A stretch of 64,000 bases of DNA from RYN-230 sp963770545. Its GTDB lineage: Bacteria > Actinomycetota > Actinomycetes > Streptosporangiales > Streptosporangiaceae. Below, one piece after another: positions 7,534 to 16,468 of this stretch (position 1 is the stretch's first letter; each line of letters starts with the position of its first letter). The position numbers and the translations under genes are program-made. The notes under the pieces are model-generated. The model was not told the origin of the DNA. It did not search any database and saw nothing but the letters and a program-made list of their open reading frames with translations. The DNA is taken from NCBI GenBank assembly GCA_963770545.1, contig CAVYQF010000011.1:434001-498000 (forward strand). Direction: 5' to 3'.

Positions 7534-8750
7534 GGCGTCCCCGCCTGGGCGGCGGGGACGTCCACCGGGACCACGACGCTCACCGTGGTCCCGCCACCTG
7601 GCGAGCTGCGCACCTCAAGCCGCCCGCCGGCCTCCTGCGCCCGGGCCCGCATGCCGGGCAGGCCGTAGCCTCCGCCGGGCCGCCCGGGATCGAAACCCAC
7701 CCCGTCGTCGGTCACCTCCAGGCCGACCTGTCCCTCGCCGTAGCGCAGGCCGACCCGCACCTGCCGGGCCCGGGCGTGCTGGCGCACGTTGGCCAGCGCC
7801 TCCTGGCCGACCCGGAGCAGCATGACCTCGGCGGGTCTGGGCAGCGGCACGGCCTCGCCGGTCACCTCGAAGCTGGCCGGCGGCCCCAGGCGCCCGGGAA
7901 CGGGGTCGGCCAGTCTGCGCAGCGCGCCGTCGAGCGCACCCGGCTCCAGGCCGGCCGGGGCCAGCGCGGCCACCAGGGCCCGGGCCTCGGCCAGGTTCTC
8001 CCGGGCGGTCTGCAGGGCCAGCGCGAGATGCTCGCGGGCCGCGGCCGGCTCGGAGTCCACATCCGCGTCCGCCGCCTGCAGCAGCATGATGATGCTGGTG
8101 AACCCCTGGGCCACGGTGTCGTGGATCTCCCCGGACAGCCGCTGCCGTTCGGCCAGCACCCCGGCCCTCCGGTTGGCCCGGGCCAGCTCGGCCCGGGTCT
8201 GGCCGAGTTCGGAGATCAGGCTGGCCCGGTCGTGGCTCTGGGCGATGATCCGGAACACCCACAGGCCGAACGCGACCGAGAACGCCGCGGTCAGCACGGC
8301 CGACCCGATCAGCGTGGTCAGCTCGCCGGGATCTGCCCCGTCGATCAGGGCCAGCACGACCGGCGTGATGTTGAGGACGACGACGGCGCCGACCGCCCAG
8401 CGGAATGGGACGGCCAGGAAGCACTGCGGGCCCAGGGCCAGCAGCACCCAGGTCTCGATGTATCCCTGGCTGGACGCGATGATGAACAGGATCCACAGCC
8501 CGGCCAGGTAGACCAGGCCCCGGGCCAGGCTGCCCTCGCCGTAGTGCAGGGTGCGCCGGTTCAGCGCGTACCAGGGAGCCATGGCGGCCAGGGCCCCGCA
8601 GGAGATCGCCAGGTCCGCGGCGGGCCGGTTCTGCTGGGCCTCCACCGCGATGACCAGGACCAGCACGCCGACCAGGATGATGCCGTAGTACACGTCCCAG
8701 CTCCGGGCGCCGTTCTCCCAGGCGTGCCCACCCGGTGGGTCCAGACTCAC
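7530..8750 (-). CDS. Sensor histidine kinase, HisKA_3 type
   Basis: Membrane sensor kinase of 406 residues. About six hydrophobic segments fill residues 20-170; then comes a coiled linker and a HisKA_3 dimerisation helix with the phospho-accepting H210 in RLSGEIHDTVAQGF. A C-terminal ATPase domain follows (GQEALANVRQHA, DDGVGFDP, GYGLPGMRARA). The frame stays open for another 326 codons upstream, but that part is only the shadow of the permease gene. The GTG at 8750 overlaps the permease TGA, which fixes the start. It pairs with the overlapping response regulator. Confidence 0.92.
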   Translation of the reverse strand: MSLDPPGGHAWENGARSWDVYYGIILVGVLVLVIAVEAQQNRPAADLAISCGALAAMAPWYALNRRTLHYGEGSLARGLVYLAGLWILFIIASSQGYIETWVLLALGPQCFLAVPFRWAVGAVVVLNITPVVLALIDGADPGELTTLIGSAVLTAAFSVAFGLWVFRIIAQSHDRASLISELGQTRAELARANRRAGVLAERQRLSGEIHDTVAQGFTSIIMLLQAADADVDSEPAAAREHLALALQTARENLAEARALVAALAPAGLEPGALDGALRRLADPVPGRLGPPASFEVTGEAVPLPRPAEVMLLRVGQEALANVRQHARARQVRVGLRYGEGQVGLEVTDDGVGFDPGRPGGGYGLPGMRARAQEAGGRLEVRSSPGGGTTVSVVVPVDVPAAQAGTP

Positions 8751-9688
8751 TCGCGGTCCAGCCAGCGAAAAGTTGTCAGGCACAGGACCAAGCCTGCGGC
8801 CAACCAGGCCCCGAGCACCAGCGCAATCTTGCCGGTCTCCCAGCTGCGGGCCGGCTCGGCCACGGCCGCGGCGGCGGGCAGGAAGACCGACCGCAGGCCC
8901 TGGCCCAGCCACTTCAGCGGGAACAGCGCTGCCACCTGCTGCAGCACCCGCGGCAGATCCCCGAACACGAAGTACACGCCCGAGATGAACGACAGCACCA
9001 GGTAGGGCAGGCTGAACACCGCCGAGGAGCCGCGGGTGCTGCGGGGCAGGCTGCTCAGGGCCAGGCCGAGCACGGCGCAGGTCGCGGTGCCCAGTACGAA
9101 CACCCAGCCCAGGGTGAGCCAACGGGTGGCGGTGCCCGGCAGCCGCAACCCGAACGCGGCCGCGCCCACGGCGAGCAGCAGCGCGGCCTCGGCGGCCGCG
9201 ACGGCCAGCGCGCCGATGGCCTTGCCCGCGAAATACGCGGCGGGCGGCATGGGCGTGCCCGCCAGCCGGGTCAGCGTCCCGTCCGCCCGGTCCGCGGCCA
9301 CGCTGGCGCCCACGTTCACGAACGTGGCGGACATGATGCCGCTGGCGATGATCCCGGCCGTGAAGTACTGCCGGAAGGCCACCCCGGTGGACCCGATCGT
9401 GCCGTGGAACACCTCCCCGAACACCACGAGCAGGATGACCGGGAGGGAGAACGTGAAGATCACCGATTCGCGGTCGCGGAAGAACGAGGTGATCTCGAGG
9501 CGGCCGCGGGCCAGGCTGGTCCGCAGCAGCGAGGGCAGGGCTGGCTGGGCCGGTGCTGGCTGGGCTGGGGCTGGCTGGGCTGCGGCTGGCCGGGCCGGGC
9601 CCCGCGGGGCAGCGGCTGGCGGGGAAGGGCGTGGCGAGGTGGGTGCGGACGGCCCGGGGGGGGCCGGAGTGCTGGGCAGGCTGGTCAC
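8747..9688 (-). CDS. ABC-2 type transporter permease
   Basis: Integral membrane subunit of an ABC exporter, 313 residues. The first 55 residues are a low-complexity Pro/Ala tail with three PAQPA-like repeats, unusual for this family. About six membrane segments follow, with the conserved-looking ADRADGTLTRLAGTPMP loop before the third. The GTG start lies after a GAGGAG ribosome site and overlaps the ATPase stop (GTGA). With the ATPase it probably exports a lipid, peptide or antibiotic, and the downstream two-component system may sense the same compound. Confidence 0.88.
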   Translation of the reverse strand: MTSLPSTPAPPGPSAPTSPRPSPPAAAPRGPARPAAAQPAPAQPAPAQPALPSLLRTSLARGRLEITSFFRDRESVIFTFSLPVILLVVFGEVFHGTIGSTGVAFRQYFTAGIIASGIMSATFVNVGASVAADRADGTLTRLAGTPMPPAAYFAGKAIGALAVAAAEAALLLAVGAAAFGLRLPGTATRWLTLGWVFVLGTATCAVLGLALSSLPRSTRGSSAVFSLPYLVLSFISGVYFVFGDLPRVLQQVAALFPLKWLGQGLRSVFLPAAAAVAEPARSWETGKIALVLGAWLAAGLVLCLTTFRWLDRE

Positions 9689-10587
9689 AGGGTCTCCTCA
9701 GGGCCGGGGCTGGCTGGCACCGCGCCAATCAGCCGCAAGTAGGTGTCTTCCAGCGAGGGCCGGGTGACGGACAGGCCCGCGATCTCGCCGTCCGGGCCGG
9801 CGGCCCGGGCGGCCAGGGCGGCTATCAGCCGGGTCGGCGCGACCGTCCGCTCGCGGCGCGGAACGCCGTTTTCCAGCCAGCTCACGGTGGCGGCCGCGGT
9901 GTCGCGCCCGGCCAGGGCCGCGGGTGGCCCGGCCGCCACGATCTGCCCGGAGACCAGCACCGCCACCCGGGCGGCGAGGGCCTCCGCCTCGTCCAGATAG
10001 TGCGTGCTGAGCAGGATCGTGGTCCCGCCCGCGGCGAGCTCCCGGATCAGGGCCCAGAACTGCCGCCGCGCGGCCGGGTCGAGCCCGGTGGTCGGCTCGT
10101 CCAGGACCAGCATCTCCGGACGGCCCAGCAGGCCGAGCGCGAGATCCACGCGGCGGCGCTGGCCACCGGACAGCCGGCGCAGCCGGGTGCCGGCCTGCCC
10201 GGCCAGCCCCACGGCGGCGATCAGGCCGGCGGTGTCCCGCGGGTCGGGGTAGTAGCCGGCCAGGTGCCGGAGCACCTCGCGCACGGTCAGCTCGCCGAAG
10301 TCGCTGGCCTGCTGGGGCACGATGCCGATCCGGGCCCGCCAGCCCCGCCCCGCCCGCGCGGGGTCGGTGCCCAGCACGGCCACCTGGCCGGCGTCCCGGC
10401 GCCGGTATCCGGTGAGGATCTGCACCGCGGTGGTCTTGCCCGCGCCGTTGGGGCCGAGCAGGGCGACGATCTCCCCGGCGCCGATGTCCAGGTCCAGGCC
10501 GTTTAGCGCGGTCACCTCGCGGTAGCGGTCAGGCTGGTACACCTTACGGAGCCCGCGGACCCGGACGGCCGGTGATGTTTCTGTCAT
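9685..10587 (-). CDS. ABC transporter ATPase
   Basis: Cytoplasmic ATPase of 300 residues. Walker A is GPNGAGKT (about residues 45-52), the signature is LSGGQRRR, and Walker B is MLVLDEP followed by the STH switch histidine (LLSTHYLDEAE). The C-terminal region is short, as in drug-export ATPases of the CcmA/DrrA group. It is the first gene of a four-gene operon in which each junction is a GTGA overlap: ATPase, permease, kinase, regulator. Confidence 0.93.
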   Translation of the reverse strand: MTETSPAVRVRGLRKVYQPDRYREVTALNGLDLDIGAGEIVALLGPNGAGKTTAVQILTGYRRRDAGQVAVLGTDPARAGRGWRARIGIVPQQASDFGELTVREVLRHLAGYYPDPRDTAGLIAAVGLAGQAGTRLRRLSGGQRRRVDLALGLLGRPEMLVLDEPTTGLDPAARRQFWALIRELAAGGTTILLSTHYLDEAEALAARVAVLVSGQIVAAGPPAALAGRDTAAATVSWLENGVPRRERTVAPTRLIAALAARAAGPDGEIAGLSVTRPSLEDTYLRLIGAVPASPGPEETL

Positions 10588-10677
10588 GATCGCAGAATGC
10601 GCCGGGGAGGCCGGACCGCGCGTCGCCCGGCTGGCCAGGCCAGGGTCAGCCGATCGGTGGACACCTGAGGCGCAACG

Positions 10678-10683
10678 TAGGCT
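10678..10683 (+). promoter_or_regulatory. -10 hexamer TAGGCT before moaA
   Basis: TAGGCT lies 37 nt before the moaA start. The same hexamer precedes the DrrA-like, dop and FKBP genes in this window. No good -35 box is visible. Confidence 0.35.
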
Positions 10684-10720
10684 GGGTCACTATGTGGGCG
10701 TTTCGCCCGGCAGATGAAGG

Positions 10721-11740
10721 GTGGTGAGGTCCGTTCCCGCCGACTCCCGTGCGCTCGCCGACTCCTACGGGCGGGTCGCGACCGACCTGCGGATATCGCT
10801 CACTGACCGGTGCAACCTGCGGTGCTCGTACTGCATGCCGCCAGAGGGCCTGGAGTGGCTGCCCAACCCCGCGCTGCTGTCCGACGATGAAGTGGTCCGG
10901 CTAGCCCGGATCGGGGTGCAGCACCTGGGTATCACCGAGATCCGGTTCACCGGCGGCGAGCCGCTGCTGCGCCGTGGCCTGCCGGGCATCGTGGCGCAGA
11001 CCGCGGAGCTGTCGCCCCGGCCGGAGATCTCGCTGACCACGAACGGGATCGGGCTGGCCCGGCTGGCTGGCCCGCTGCGCGCCGCCGGGCTGGACCGCAT
11101 CAACGTCTCGCTGGACACGCTGAACCCGGAGACTTTCCGCCGCCTGTCCCGCCGGGACCGGCTCGACGACGTGCTGGCCGGCCTGGCCGCGGCCGCGGCG
11201 GCCGGCCTGCGGCCGGTCAAGATCAACGCGGTGCTGATGCGCGGCCTCAACGACGGCGAGGCGCCCGGGTTGCTCCAGTACTGCCTGGACCGGGGATATG
11301 AGCTGCGGTTCATCGAGCAGATGCCGCTGGATGCGCAGCATGGCTGGCGGCGGGAGAACATGATCACCGCGGACGAGATCCTCGACACGCTGACCCCGCA
11401 CTTCAAGCTCACCGCGGCCGACGCCGGGGAACGCGGGTCCGCCCCGGCGGAGACGTTCGGAGTGGACGGGGGCCCGGCGCGGGTCGGCGTGATCGGCTCG
11501 GTCACCCGGCCGTTCTGCGGCACCTGCGACCGGGTCCGGCTGACCGCCGACGGCCAGGTCCGCAACTGCCTGTTCGCCCGGGATGAGAGCAACCTGCGCG
11601 ACCCGCTGCGCCGCGGGGCCAGCGACGATGAACTGGCCGCGATCTGGCTGCGGGCCGTCGCGGCCAAGCTGCCCGGGCACGGCATCAACGATCCGGGGTT
11701 CCTGCAGCCTGTCCGGCCGATGTCCGCGATCGGCGGCTGA
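10721..11740 (+). CDS. moaA: GTP 3',8-cyclase MoaA
   Basis: Radical-SAM enzyme for the first step of molybdenum cofactor synthesis, turning GTP into the cyclic precursor with MoaC. It has 339 residues. The SAM [4Fe-4S] cluster ligands are C31, C35 and C38 (CNLRCSYC), the FTGGEPLL motif binds SAM, and the substrate-side cluster ligands are C266, C269 and C283. The C-terminal Gly-Gly needed for activity is present. The start is either of two adjacent GTG codons (10721 or 10724). It heads an operon with mobA and a DUF6457 gene; moaC is not in the window. Confidence 0.95.
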   Translation: MVRSVPADSRALADSYGRVATDLRISLTDRCNLRCSYCMPPEGLEWLPNPALLSDDEVVRLARIGVQHLGITEIRFTGGEPLLRRGLPGIVAQTAELSPRPEISLTTNGIGLARLAGPLRAAGLDRINVSLDTLNPETFRRLSRRDRLDDVLAGLAAAAAAGLRPVKINAVLMRGLNDGEAPGLLQYCLDRGYELRFIEQMPLDAQHGWRRENMITADEILDTLTPHFKLTAADAGERGSAPAETFGVDGGPARVGVIGSVTRPFCGTCDRVRLTADGQVRNCLFARDESNLRDPLRRGASDDELAAIWLRAVAAKLPGHGINDPGFLQPVRPMSAIGG

Positions 11741-11752
11741 CCGGGAGGGCCC

Positions 11753-12379
11753 GTGCCGGCTCCTGCACACGCATTCGACGCCGTCGTCCTGGCCGGCGGC
11801 CGTGGCACGCGGCTGGGCGGCACGGACAAGCCCGGCCTCATCGTCGGCGGGCAGAGTCTGCTCGGCGCGGTCGTGTCCGCGGTGACCTCGGCCGGGGCGG
11901 ACCGGATCGTCGTCGTCGGCCCGGAACGCCCGGGCGCCGGGCGGCGGGTCAGGTACGCCCGGGAGGACCCGCCGGGCCGCGGGCCGGTCGCCGCGCTGGC
12001 TTGCGGGCTGGAGCAGGTATCGGCGCCCGTGGTGGCCCTGCTCGCCGCCGACCTGCCGTTCCTGCGGCCGGCCCACATCACGCGGCTGGTCACCGCGCTG
12101 GCCGCCCGCGAAGCCCCCGGCGTGGTCCTGCTGGACGATTCGGCGCGCCCGCAGTGGCTGGTCAGCGGCTGGCTGGCGGCCAGGCTCCGGGACGCCCTGG
12201 ACCGCTACCCAGGCAGCTCGCTGGGCGGGCTGCTCGGCCCGCTTGATCCGGTGCTGCTGCCCGACGAGACCGCGGGAGGGCAGCCGCCCGCGTGGCTCGA
12301 CTGCGACACCGCCGGTGATCTGCGCCGGGCCCGAGAGTGGGCCGCCCGGGCTGGCAGCGAACAGGAGGCGATCCGGTGA
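11753..12379 (+). CDS. mobA: Molybdenum cofactor guanylyltransferase-like MobA
   Basis: Nucleotidyltransferase of 208 residues that probably adds GMP to molybdopterin. The family signature LAGGRGTRLGGTDKP is near the N-terminus, and an LLAADLPFL segment (the metal-binding DxP) lies near residue 100. GTG start after a GGGAGG site, 12 nt behind moaA. Related enzymes act on other cofactors, but linkage to moaA supports the molybdenum role. Confidence 0.85.
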   Translation: MPAPAHAFDAVVLAGGRGTRLGGTDKPGLIVGGQSLLGAVVSAVTSAGADRIVVVGPERPGAGRRVRYAREDPPGRGPVAALACGLEQVSAPVVALLAADLPFLRPAHITRLVTALAAREAPGVVLLDDSARPQWLVSGWLAARLRDALDRYPGSSLGGLLGPLDPVLLPDETAGGQPPAWLDCDTAGDLRRAREWAARAGSEQEAIR

Positions 12380-12642
12380 ACACGCTGGACGAGTGGGCCG
12401 CGGCGGTCTGCGCCGAGCTGGGCCTGGACCCGGCCGCCCTGGACGCGCGATTGGTCCTCGACCTGGCCCGCGACGTCGCGCACGCCGTGGCCCGCCCCGC
12501 CGCCCCGCTCACCGCCTACCTGCTGGGCGTGGCCGCCGGCCAGGGACGGCCGCCCGCCGAGTCGGCGGAGCGGATCAGCCTGCTGGCCTCACAGTGGGTT
12601 CCGCCAGAGGGGATCCCCGCGGAGTCAGCGCCCCGCGACTGA
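12376..12642 (+). CDS. DUF6457 family protein
   Basis: An 88-residue, mostly helical protein (NTLDEWAAAVCAELGL at the N-terminus, then LDLARDVAHAVARPAAPLTAYLLG). This small family commonly follows mobA in actinobacteria. Its role is unknown, though the coupling suggests an accessory function for cofactor assembly. The GTG overlaps the mobA TGA by 4 nt and follows an AGGAGG site. Confidence 0.8.
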   Translation: MNTLDEWAAAVCAELGLDPAALDARLVLDLARDVAHAVARPAAPLTAYLLGVAAGQGRPPAESAERISLLASQWVPPEGIPAESAPRD

Positions 12643-12661
12643 CCCGGTTGACTCCGCGGAG

Positions 12662-12678
12662 CCAGCCCCCGAGGCTGG
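12662..12678 (+). terminator. Hairpin after the moa operon
   Basis: CCAGCC and GGCTGG arms around a 5-nt loop, 20 bases after the DUF6457 stop. A short stem without a T run. Confidence 0.4.
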
Positions 12679-12829
12679 ATCCCGGGGCCGTCAGCCCGCG
12701 ATGACCCATCGATCTGGTTGATGAATCGCTGAGCTCTTTGGCATTGGCGCTAATGGGTCCAGCCTCCTTACCGTGGAGGGCATACGCCGCTCACCCCGGA
12801 GCGGTCCGCGCAGTTCCAGGAGGTGACCG

Positions 12830-13432
12830 ATGCCACTCGCCTCCGCTCCCGCCCTCGTCCCACCCCGGGGAGGAAGCGCCGCGCCGGCTCCGGAATCGGC
12901 CAGCCGCTGCCCGGCCGACCTCGCCGCGGCCCTGCGCCGGGCGGTCCGGCAGCACGGCGACTGGGACCAGACCTCCCGGCGGGTGGCCCGGGCCCTGCGC
13001 CGCCGCCTGCCTGGCCCGGAGATCCTCACCGCCGCCGAGCGGAAGGGTGACCCCTCGGCCTACCAGCAGCACCTGTTGCATGCCGAGCCGGACGGCTCCT
13101 TCTCGGTCGTCGGGCTGGTGTGGCGGCCGGGCCAGATCACGCCGATCCATGACCATGTCACCTGGTGCGTGATCGGCGTGCTCCAGGGGGCCGAGTACGA
13201 GGAGCTCTTCGCCCTGCGCGAGGGGGGGACCCTGCTGGAGGAAGTCGGCACGAACGCCGGGGTCCCCGGCGATGTGTCCGGCTTTGCGCCGCCCGGGGAC
13301 ATCCACCGGGTCCGCAACCGTGGCGCCGAGGTCGCGATCTCGCTGCACGTGTACGGCGCCGACATCTCCCGGCTGGGTTCCAGCGTCCGGCGGATCTACG
13401 ACCTGCCGGTGCGCACCGCCCCCGCCCGTTAA
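12830..13432 (+). CDS. Cysteine dioxygenase-like cupin
   Basis: Non-haem iron thiol dioxygenase of 200 residues, probably oxidising cysteine (or a related thiol) to its sulfinate. The iron ligands are H107 and H109 (PIHDH) and H159 (GDIHRV). C113 follows the HxH pair closely, where some enzymes of the family carry a crosslinked cysteine. The start is well supported by an extended ribosome site (AGGAGGTGA) 4 nt before ATG. 3-Mercaptopropionate dioxygenase is an alternative. It is monocistronic. Confidence 0.85.
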   Translation: MPLASAPALVPPRGGSAAPAPESASRCPADLAAALRRAVRQHGDWDQTSRRVARALRRRLPGPEILTAAERKGDPSAYQQHLLHAEPDGSFSVVGLVWRPGQITPIHDHVTWCVIGVLQGAEYEELFALREGGTLLEEVGTNAGVPGDVSGFAPPGDIHRVRNRGAEVAISLHVYGADISRLGSSVRRIYDLPVRTAPAR

Positions 13433-13590
13433 TCCCCGCACCACCGCCGCCCGCGAACCCGCCCCAGACCACTGGGCCGGGAGCGGGCTTTACGCGACGA
13501 GGTCTTCGTTGCGGAGGAGTCGTCCACCCCCGCTGGCCTGCAGCCGGGCGACAGCCTGAGCCAGCGCATCACCATGCCGGGTTCCAGGAC

Positions 13591-13628
13591 TTGCTCTTCG
13601 ATGCATTCCGATATATCTTTGAGCTATC
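13591..13628 (+). promoter_or_regulatory. Promoter with PadR-like dyad operator
   Basis: TTGCTC and TATCTT, 17 bases apart, form a plausible sigma-70 promoter ahead of the PadR gene. An imperfect dyad, GATATATC-TTT-GAGCTATC (13610-13628, 6 of 8 positions symmetric), overlaps the -10. PadR repressors often bind such AT-rich ATATC/GATAT dyads, so this is a candidate autoregulatory operator. Confidence 0.4.
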
Positions 13629-13697
13629 CAGTAAGGCAGGAGAGCTCCTGGACACTCCAGTCAGAGCCCTGCCACCGAGATCAAGGAAGTGAACACG

Positions 13698-14375
13698 ATG
13701 CGACACAGTGAACCCTGGGGAGGCCCAGGAGACGAGCAAGAAGAAGTGTGGGGCCACCGGCACGGTCCCCGTCGGCGTCCCGTCCGCGGGCCCGGGGGAC
13801 CGGGCGGACGAGGTGGCTGGGGCCGGGCCGAGTCGATGGCCGCCCCCGGACCGGATTTCGGCCCGTGGTTCGGCGGTCCGCGGATGCGCGGGCCGCGGGT
13901 CAAGCGGGGCGACGTGCGGGCGGCGGCCCTGGCGCTGCTGGCCGACGGGCCCCGTAACGGCTACCAGATCATCCAGGACATCAGCGAGCGCAGCAGCGGG
14001 CTATGGAAGCCCAGCCCCGGGTCGGTGTACCCGGCGCTCCAGCAACTGGAGGACGAGGGCCTGATCGTGGCCACGACGGGCGAAGGCGGCCGCCGGGCGT
14101 TCGAGCTCACCGAGGAGGGCCGCACCTATGTGGCGGCGCACCCCGACGAGCTGCAGGCGCCCTGGGACCTGGTGGCCAAGTCGGTCGGCGGTGACACGAT
14201 CGAGATGCGCCGGCTGTTCGGCACCGTCGCGATGGCGGCGATGCAGGTGGTCCGGGTGGGCAACAACGCCCAGGTCGCCCAGGCGCAGCAGATCCTCACC
14301 GATGCGCGCCGGAAGCTGTACCAGATCCTGGCCGCGGAAGACGAGCAGGCCGAGGACGGCCAGCCCGCCGAGTAG
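13698..14375 (+). CDS. PadR-family transcriptional regulator
   Basis: Winged-helix regulator of about 225 residues. A disordered Gly/Arg/Pro-rich N-terminal arm of about 65 residues precedes the PadR domain (RGDVRAAALALLADGPRNGYQI, then SPGSVYPALQQLEDEGLI and GRRAFELTEEGR). The C-terminal helices are the dimerisation part. The ATG at 13698 has AAGGA at workable spacing; a GTG three codons earlier is too close to it. It lies immediately upstream of a DrrAB-like exporter, which it probably represses, as in many LmrR-type pairs. Confidence 0.9.
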   Translation: MRHSEPWGGPGDEQEEVWGHRHGPRRRPVRGPGGPGGRGGWGRAESMAAPGPDFGPWFGGPRMRGPRVKRGDVRAAALALLADGPRNGYQIIQDISERSSGLWKPSPGSVYPALQQLEDEGLIVATTGEGGRRAFELTEEGRTYVAAHPDELQAPWDLVAKSVGGDTIEMRRLFGTVAMAAMQVVRVGNNAQVAQAQQILTDARRKLYQILAAEDEQAEDGQPAE

Positions 14376-14419
14376 GCAACGCCGGGCCTGGCCGCGGTGA
14401 GTCGGGAGACCATCGCGGC

Positions 14420-14425
14420 TAGGCT
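14420..14425 (+). promoter_or_regulatory. -10 hexamer TAGGCT before the DrrA-like gene
   Basis: TAGGCT, 28 nt before the GTG start of the ATPase gene. It may be a second promoter for the exporter, separate from the one before the PadR gene. Confidence 0.3.
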
Positions 14426-14453
14426 CTGCCTGGACTAAGCAGGAGGCGCGATA

Positions 14454-15509
14454 GTGGCAACACAGGCAGGCGCAGACGGGTCCGGTGAGCCCGCCGCGGC
14501 CCCGGCCGGCGGCGTGCAGCTGGAGACCCGGCCCCCCGCGGTGGTGGTCTCCGGGCTGACCAAGAGCTACGGGGACATCGAGGCGGTGCGCGGCATCGAC
14601 TTCGAGGTCGCGGCGGGAGAGACGTTTGGCTTCCTGGGACCCAACGGGGCCGGGAAATCCACCACCATCAAGATTCTCTGCACCCTGGCCCGGCCGAGCT
14701 CCGGGCGGGCCACCGTGGCCGGCCACGACGTGGTCCGCGAGCGGGACGCGGTGCGCCGCAATATCGGGCTGGTATTCCAGGACACCACGCTGGACAACTA
14801 CCTGTCCGGGGCGCAGAACCTCCGGTTCCACGCGGAGCTGTACGCGGTCCCGTCCGCGGCCGTCGGGCCGCGGATGAAGCAGGTGCTCGACATGGTCGGA
14901 TTGTGGGACCGGCGGGACAGCCTGGTCAGTACGTACTCCGGCGGCATGCAGCGGCGGCTGGAGATCGCCCGCGGCCTGCTGCACGCGCCGCACGTGCTGT
15001 TCCTGGACGAGCCGACCGTGGGCCTGGACCCGCAGACCCGCTCGTCGATCTGGGAGTACATCAACGACCTCAAGCGCCGGGAAGACATCACGATCTTCCT
15101 GACCACGCACTACATGGACGAGGCCGAGCACTGCGACCGGATCGCGATCATCGACCACGGGAAGATCGTGGCGATCGACACGCCGGAGGCGCTCAAGGCC
15201 AGCGTGGGCAAGGACCGGGTGCAGATCCAGACCGCCGACGACGCGGCCGCGATCAAGGAGCTGGCCGACGTGTTCGGCCTCGAGGCCGGCATCCACGAGG
15301 GAGCGGTGACGTTCTCGGTCGAGTCGGGGGAGCAATTCGTGCCTCAGCTCTTCGCCCGGCTCAGCATCCCGATCCGGTCGGTCAGCGTGTCCCGGCCGTC
15401 GCTGGACGACGTGTTCATGTCCTATACCGGGACCACCATCCGGGACGCTGAGGCGTCCGGCACCGACCACATGCGGCAGATGGCGCAGCGTATCCGAGGG
15501 AGGCGATGA
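14454..15509 (+). CDS. DrrA-like drug-export ABC ATPase
   Basis: ATPase of 351 residues from the daunorubicin-resistance (DrrA) group. Walker A is GPNGAGKST, the signature is YSGGMQRR, Walker B is VLFLDEP, and the switch is LTTHYMDEAE. The extended C-terminal domain ends in SVSRPSLDDVFMSYTG, a hallmark of the group. GTG start after AGGAGG. The stop overlaps the next gene by ATGA, so it forms one exporter with that permease. Confidence 0.93.
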   Translation: MATQAGADGSGEPAAAPAGGVQLETRPPAVVVSGLTKSYGDIEAVRGIDFEVAAGETFGFLGPNGAGKSTTIKILCTLARPSSGRATVAGHDVVRERDAVRRNIGLVFQDTTLDNYLSGAQNLRFHAELYAVPSAAVGPRMKQVLDMVGLWDRRDSLVSTYSGGMQRRLEIARGLLHAPHVLFLDEPTVGLDPQTRSSIWEYINDLKRREDITIFLTTHYMDEAEHCDRIAIIDHGKIVAIDTPEALKASVGKDRVQIQTADDAAAIKELADVFGLEAGIHEGAVTFSVESGEQFVPQLFARLSIPIRSVSVSRPSLDDVFMSYTGTTIRDAEASGTDHMRQMAQRIRGRR

Positions 15510-16417
15510 GGATGGCCACCCAGACCGCCCAGCCGGGCGGGATCGCGGCCCCGGATGAGGGCCTGGCCGCCCAGATCCGGGTCGCGGTGCCCGAGCGGAG
15601 CCTGCGCTCTGACCTGCGCGCGGTGAGCATCGTGTGGCGCCGCGAGATGATCAGGTTCCGCCGGGACCGGTTGCGGGCCATCACGTCGCTGATCCAGCCG
15701 CTGCTGTTCCTGCTGGTCCTCGGCACCGGCCTGTCCTCGCTGGCCGGGCGCAACTTCCCGGCCGGGGTGGACTTCAAGACGTTCATATTCCCGGGCGTGC
15801 TGGCCATGTCGGTGCTGTTCACGGCGGTGTTCTCGGCCGCGTCGATCGTCTGGGACCGGGAGTTCGGGTTCCTGCGGGAGATGCTGGTCGCGCCGGTCAG
15901 CCGGGCTGCGATCGTGGTCGGCAAGTGCCTGGGCGGGGCGACCATCGCCACCTTCCAGGGCATCGTGATGCTGTGCCTGGCCTGGATAGCTCACGTGCCC
16001 TACAACCCGGTGCTGATCCTCACGCTGATCGGTGAACTGCTGCTGCTGTCCTTCACGATCACCGCGTTCGGGGTGATGATGGCGGCCCGGATCACCCAGT
16101 TCCAGGCGTTCATGGCGCTGACCCAGATGCTGGTCCTGCCGTTGTTCTTCCTGTCGGGGGCGCTGTACCCGCTGTCCGGGCTGCCCGGGTGGCTGAGCGT
16201 GCTGACCAGGATCGACCCGCTGACGTACGTGGTCGGCCCGATGCGGCACGCGGTCTTCTCGCACCTGAACATCAACCCGGTGGCCTTGGCTCATCTGTCG
16301 CCCGGGATTACCTGGAACGGCTGGCTGGTGCCGATCTGGCTGTCGCTGACCATCGTGGCGGTGATGGGGCTGGTCATGCTCGGCGTTGCGATCGCGGAGT
16401 TCAGCAAGACGGAGTAG
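15506..16417 (+). CDS. DrrB-like ABC-2 permease
   Basis: Membrane partner of the preceding ATPase, 303 residues. A cytoplasmic N-terminus of about 60 residues leads into six membrane segments; the WDREFGFLREMLVAPVSR loop and the FFLSGALYPLSGLP segment are typical of the ABC-2 family. A ribosome site (GAGGGAGG) precedes the ATG, which overlaps the ATPase stop. The likely role is export of a hydrophobic toxic compound; the substrate is unknown. Confidence 0.9.
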   Translation: MRMATQTAQPGGIAAPDEGLAAQIRVAVPERSLRSDLRAVSIVWRREMIRFRRDRLRAITSLIQPLLFLLVLGTGLSSLAGRNFPAGVDFKTFIFPGVLAMSVLFTAVFSAASIVWDREFGFLREMLVAPVSRAAIVVGKCLGGATIATFQGIVMLCLAWIAHVPYNPVLILTLIGELLLLSFTITAFGVMMAARITQFQAFMALTQMLVLPLFFLSGALYPLSGLPGWLSVLTRIDPLTYVVGPMRHAVFSHLNINPVALAHLSPGITWNGWLVPIWLSLTIVAVMGLVMLGVAIAEFSKTE

Positions 16418-16468
16418 CCGCTGGGGTCCTCGGCTGGCATCCGCTGTTATCCGCTGGGGGCGCTGGAT

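Noticed and set aside
8751..9728. Long N-terminal extension of the sensor kinase frame (total 732 codons)
   Set aside because: It overlaps the permease gene in another frame, is Arg/Pro/Gly-rich shadow sequence, and the GTGA junction gives a better start.
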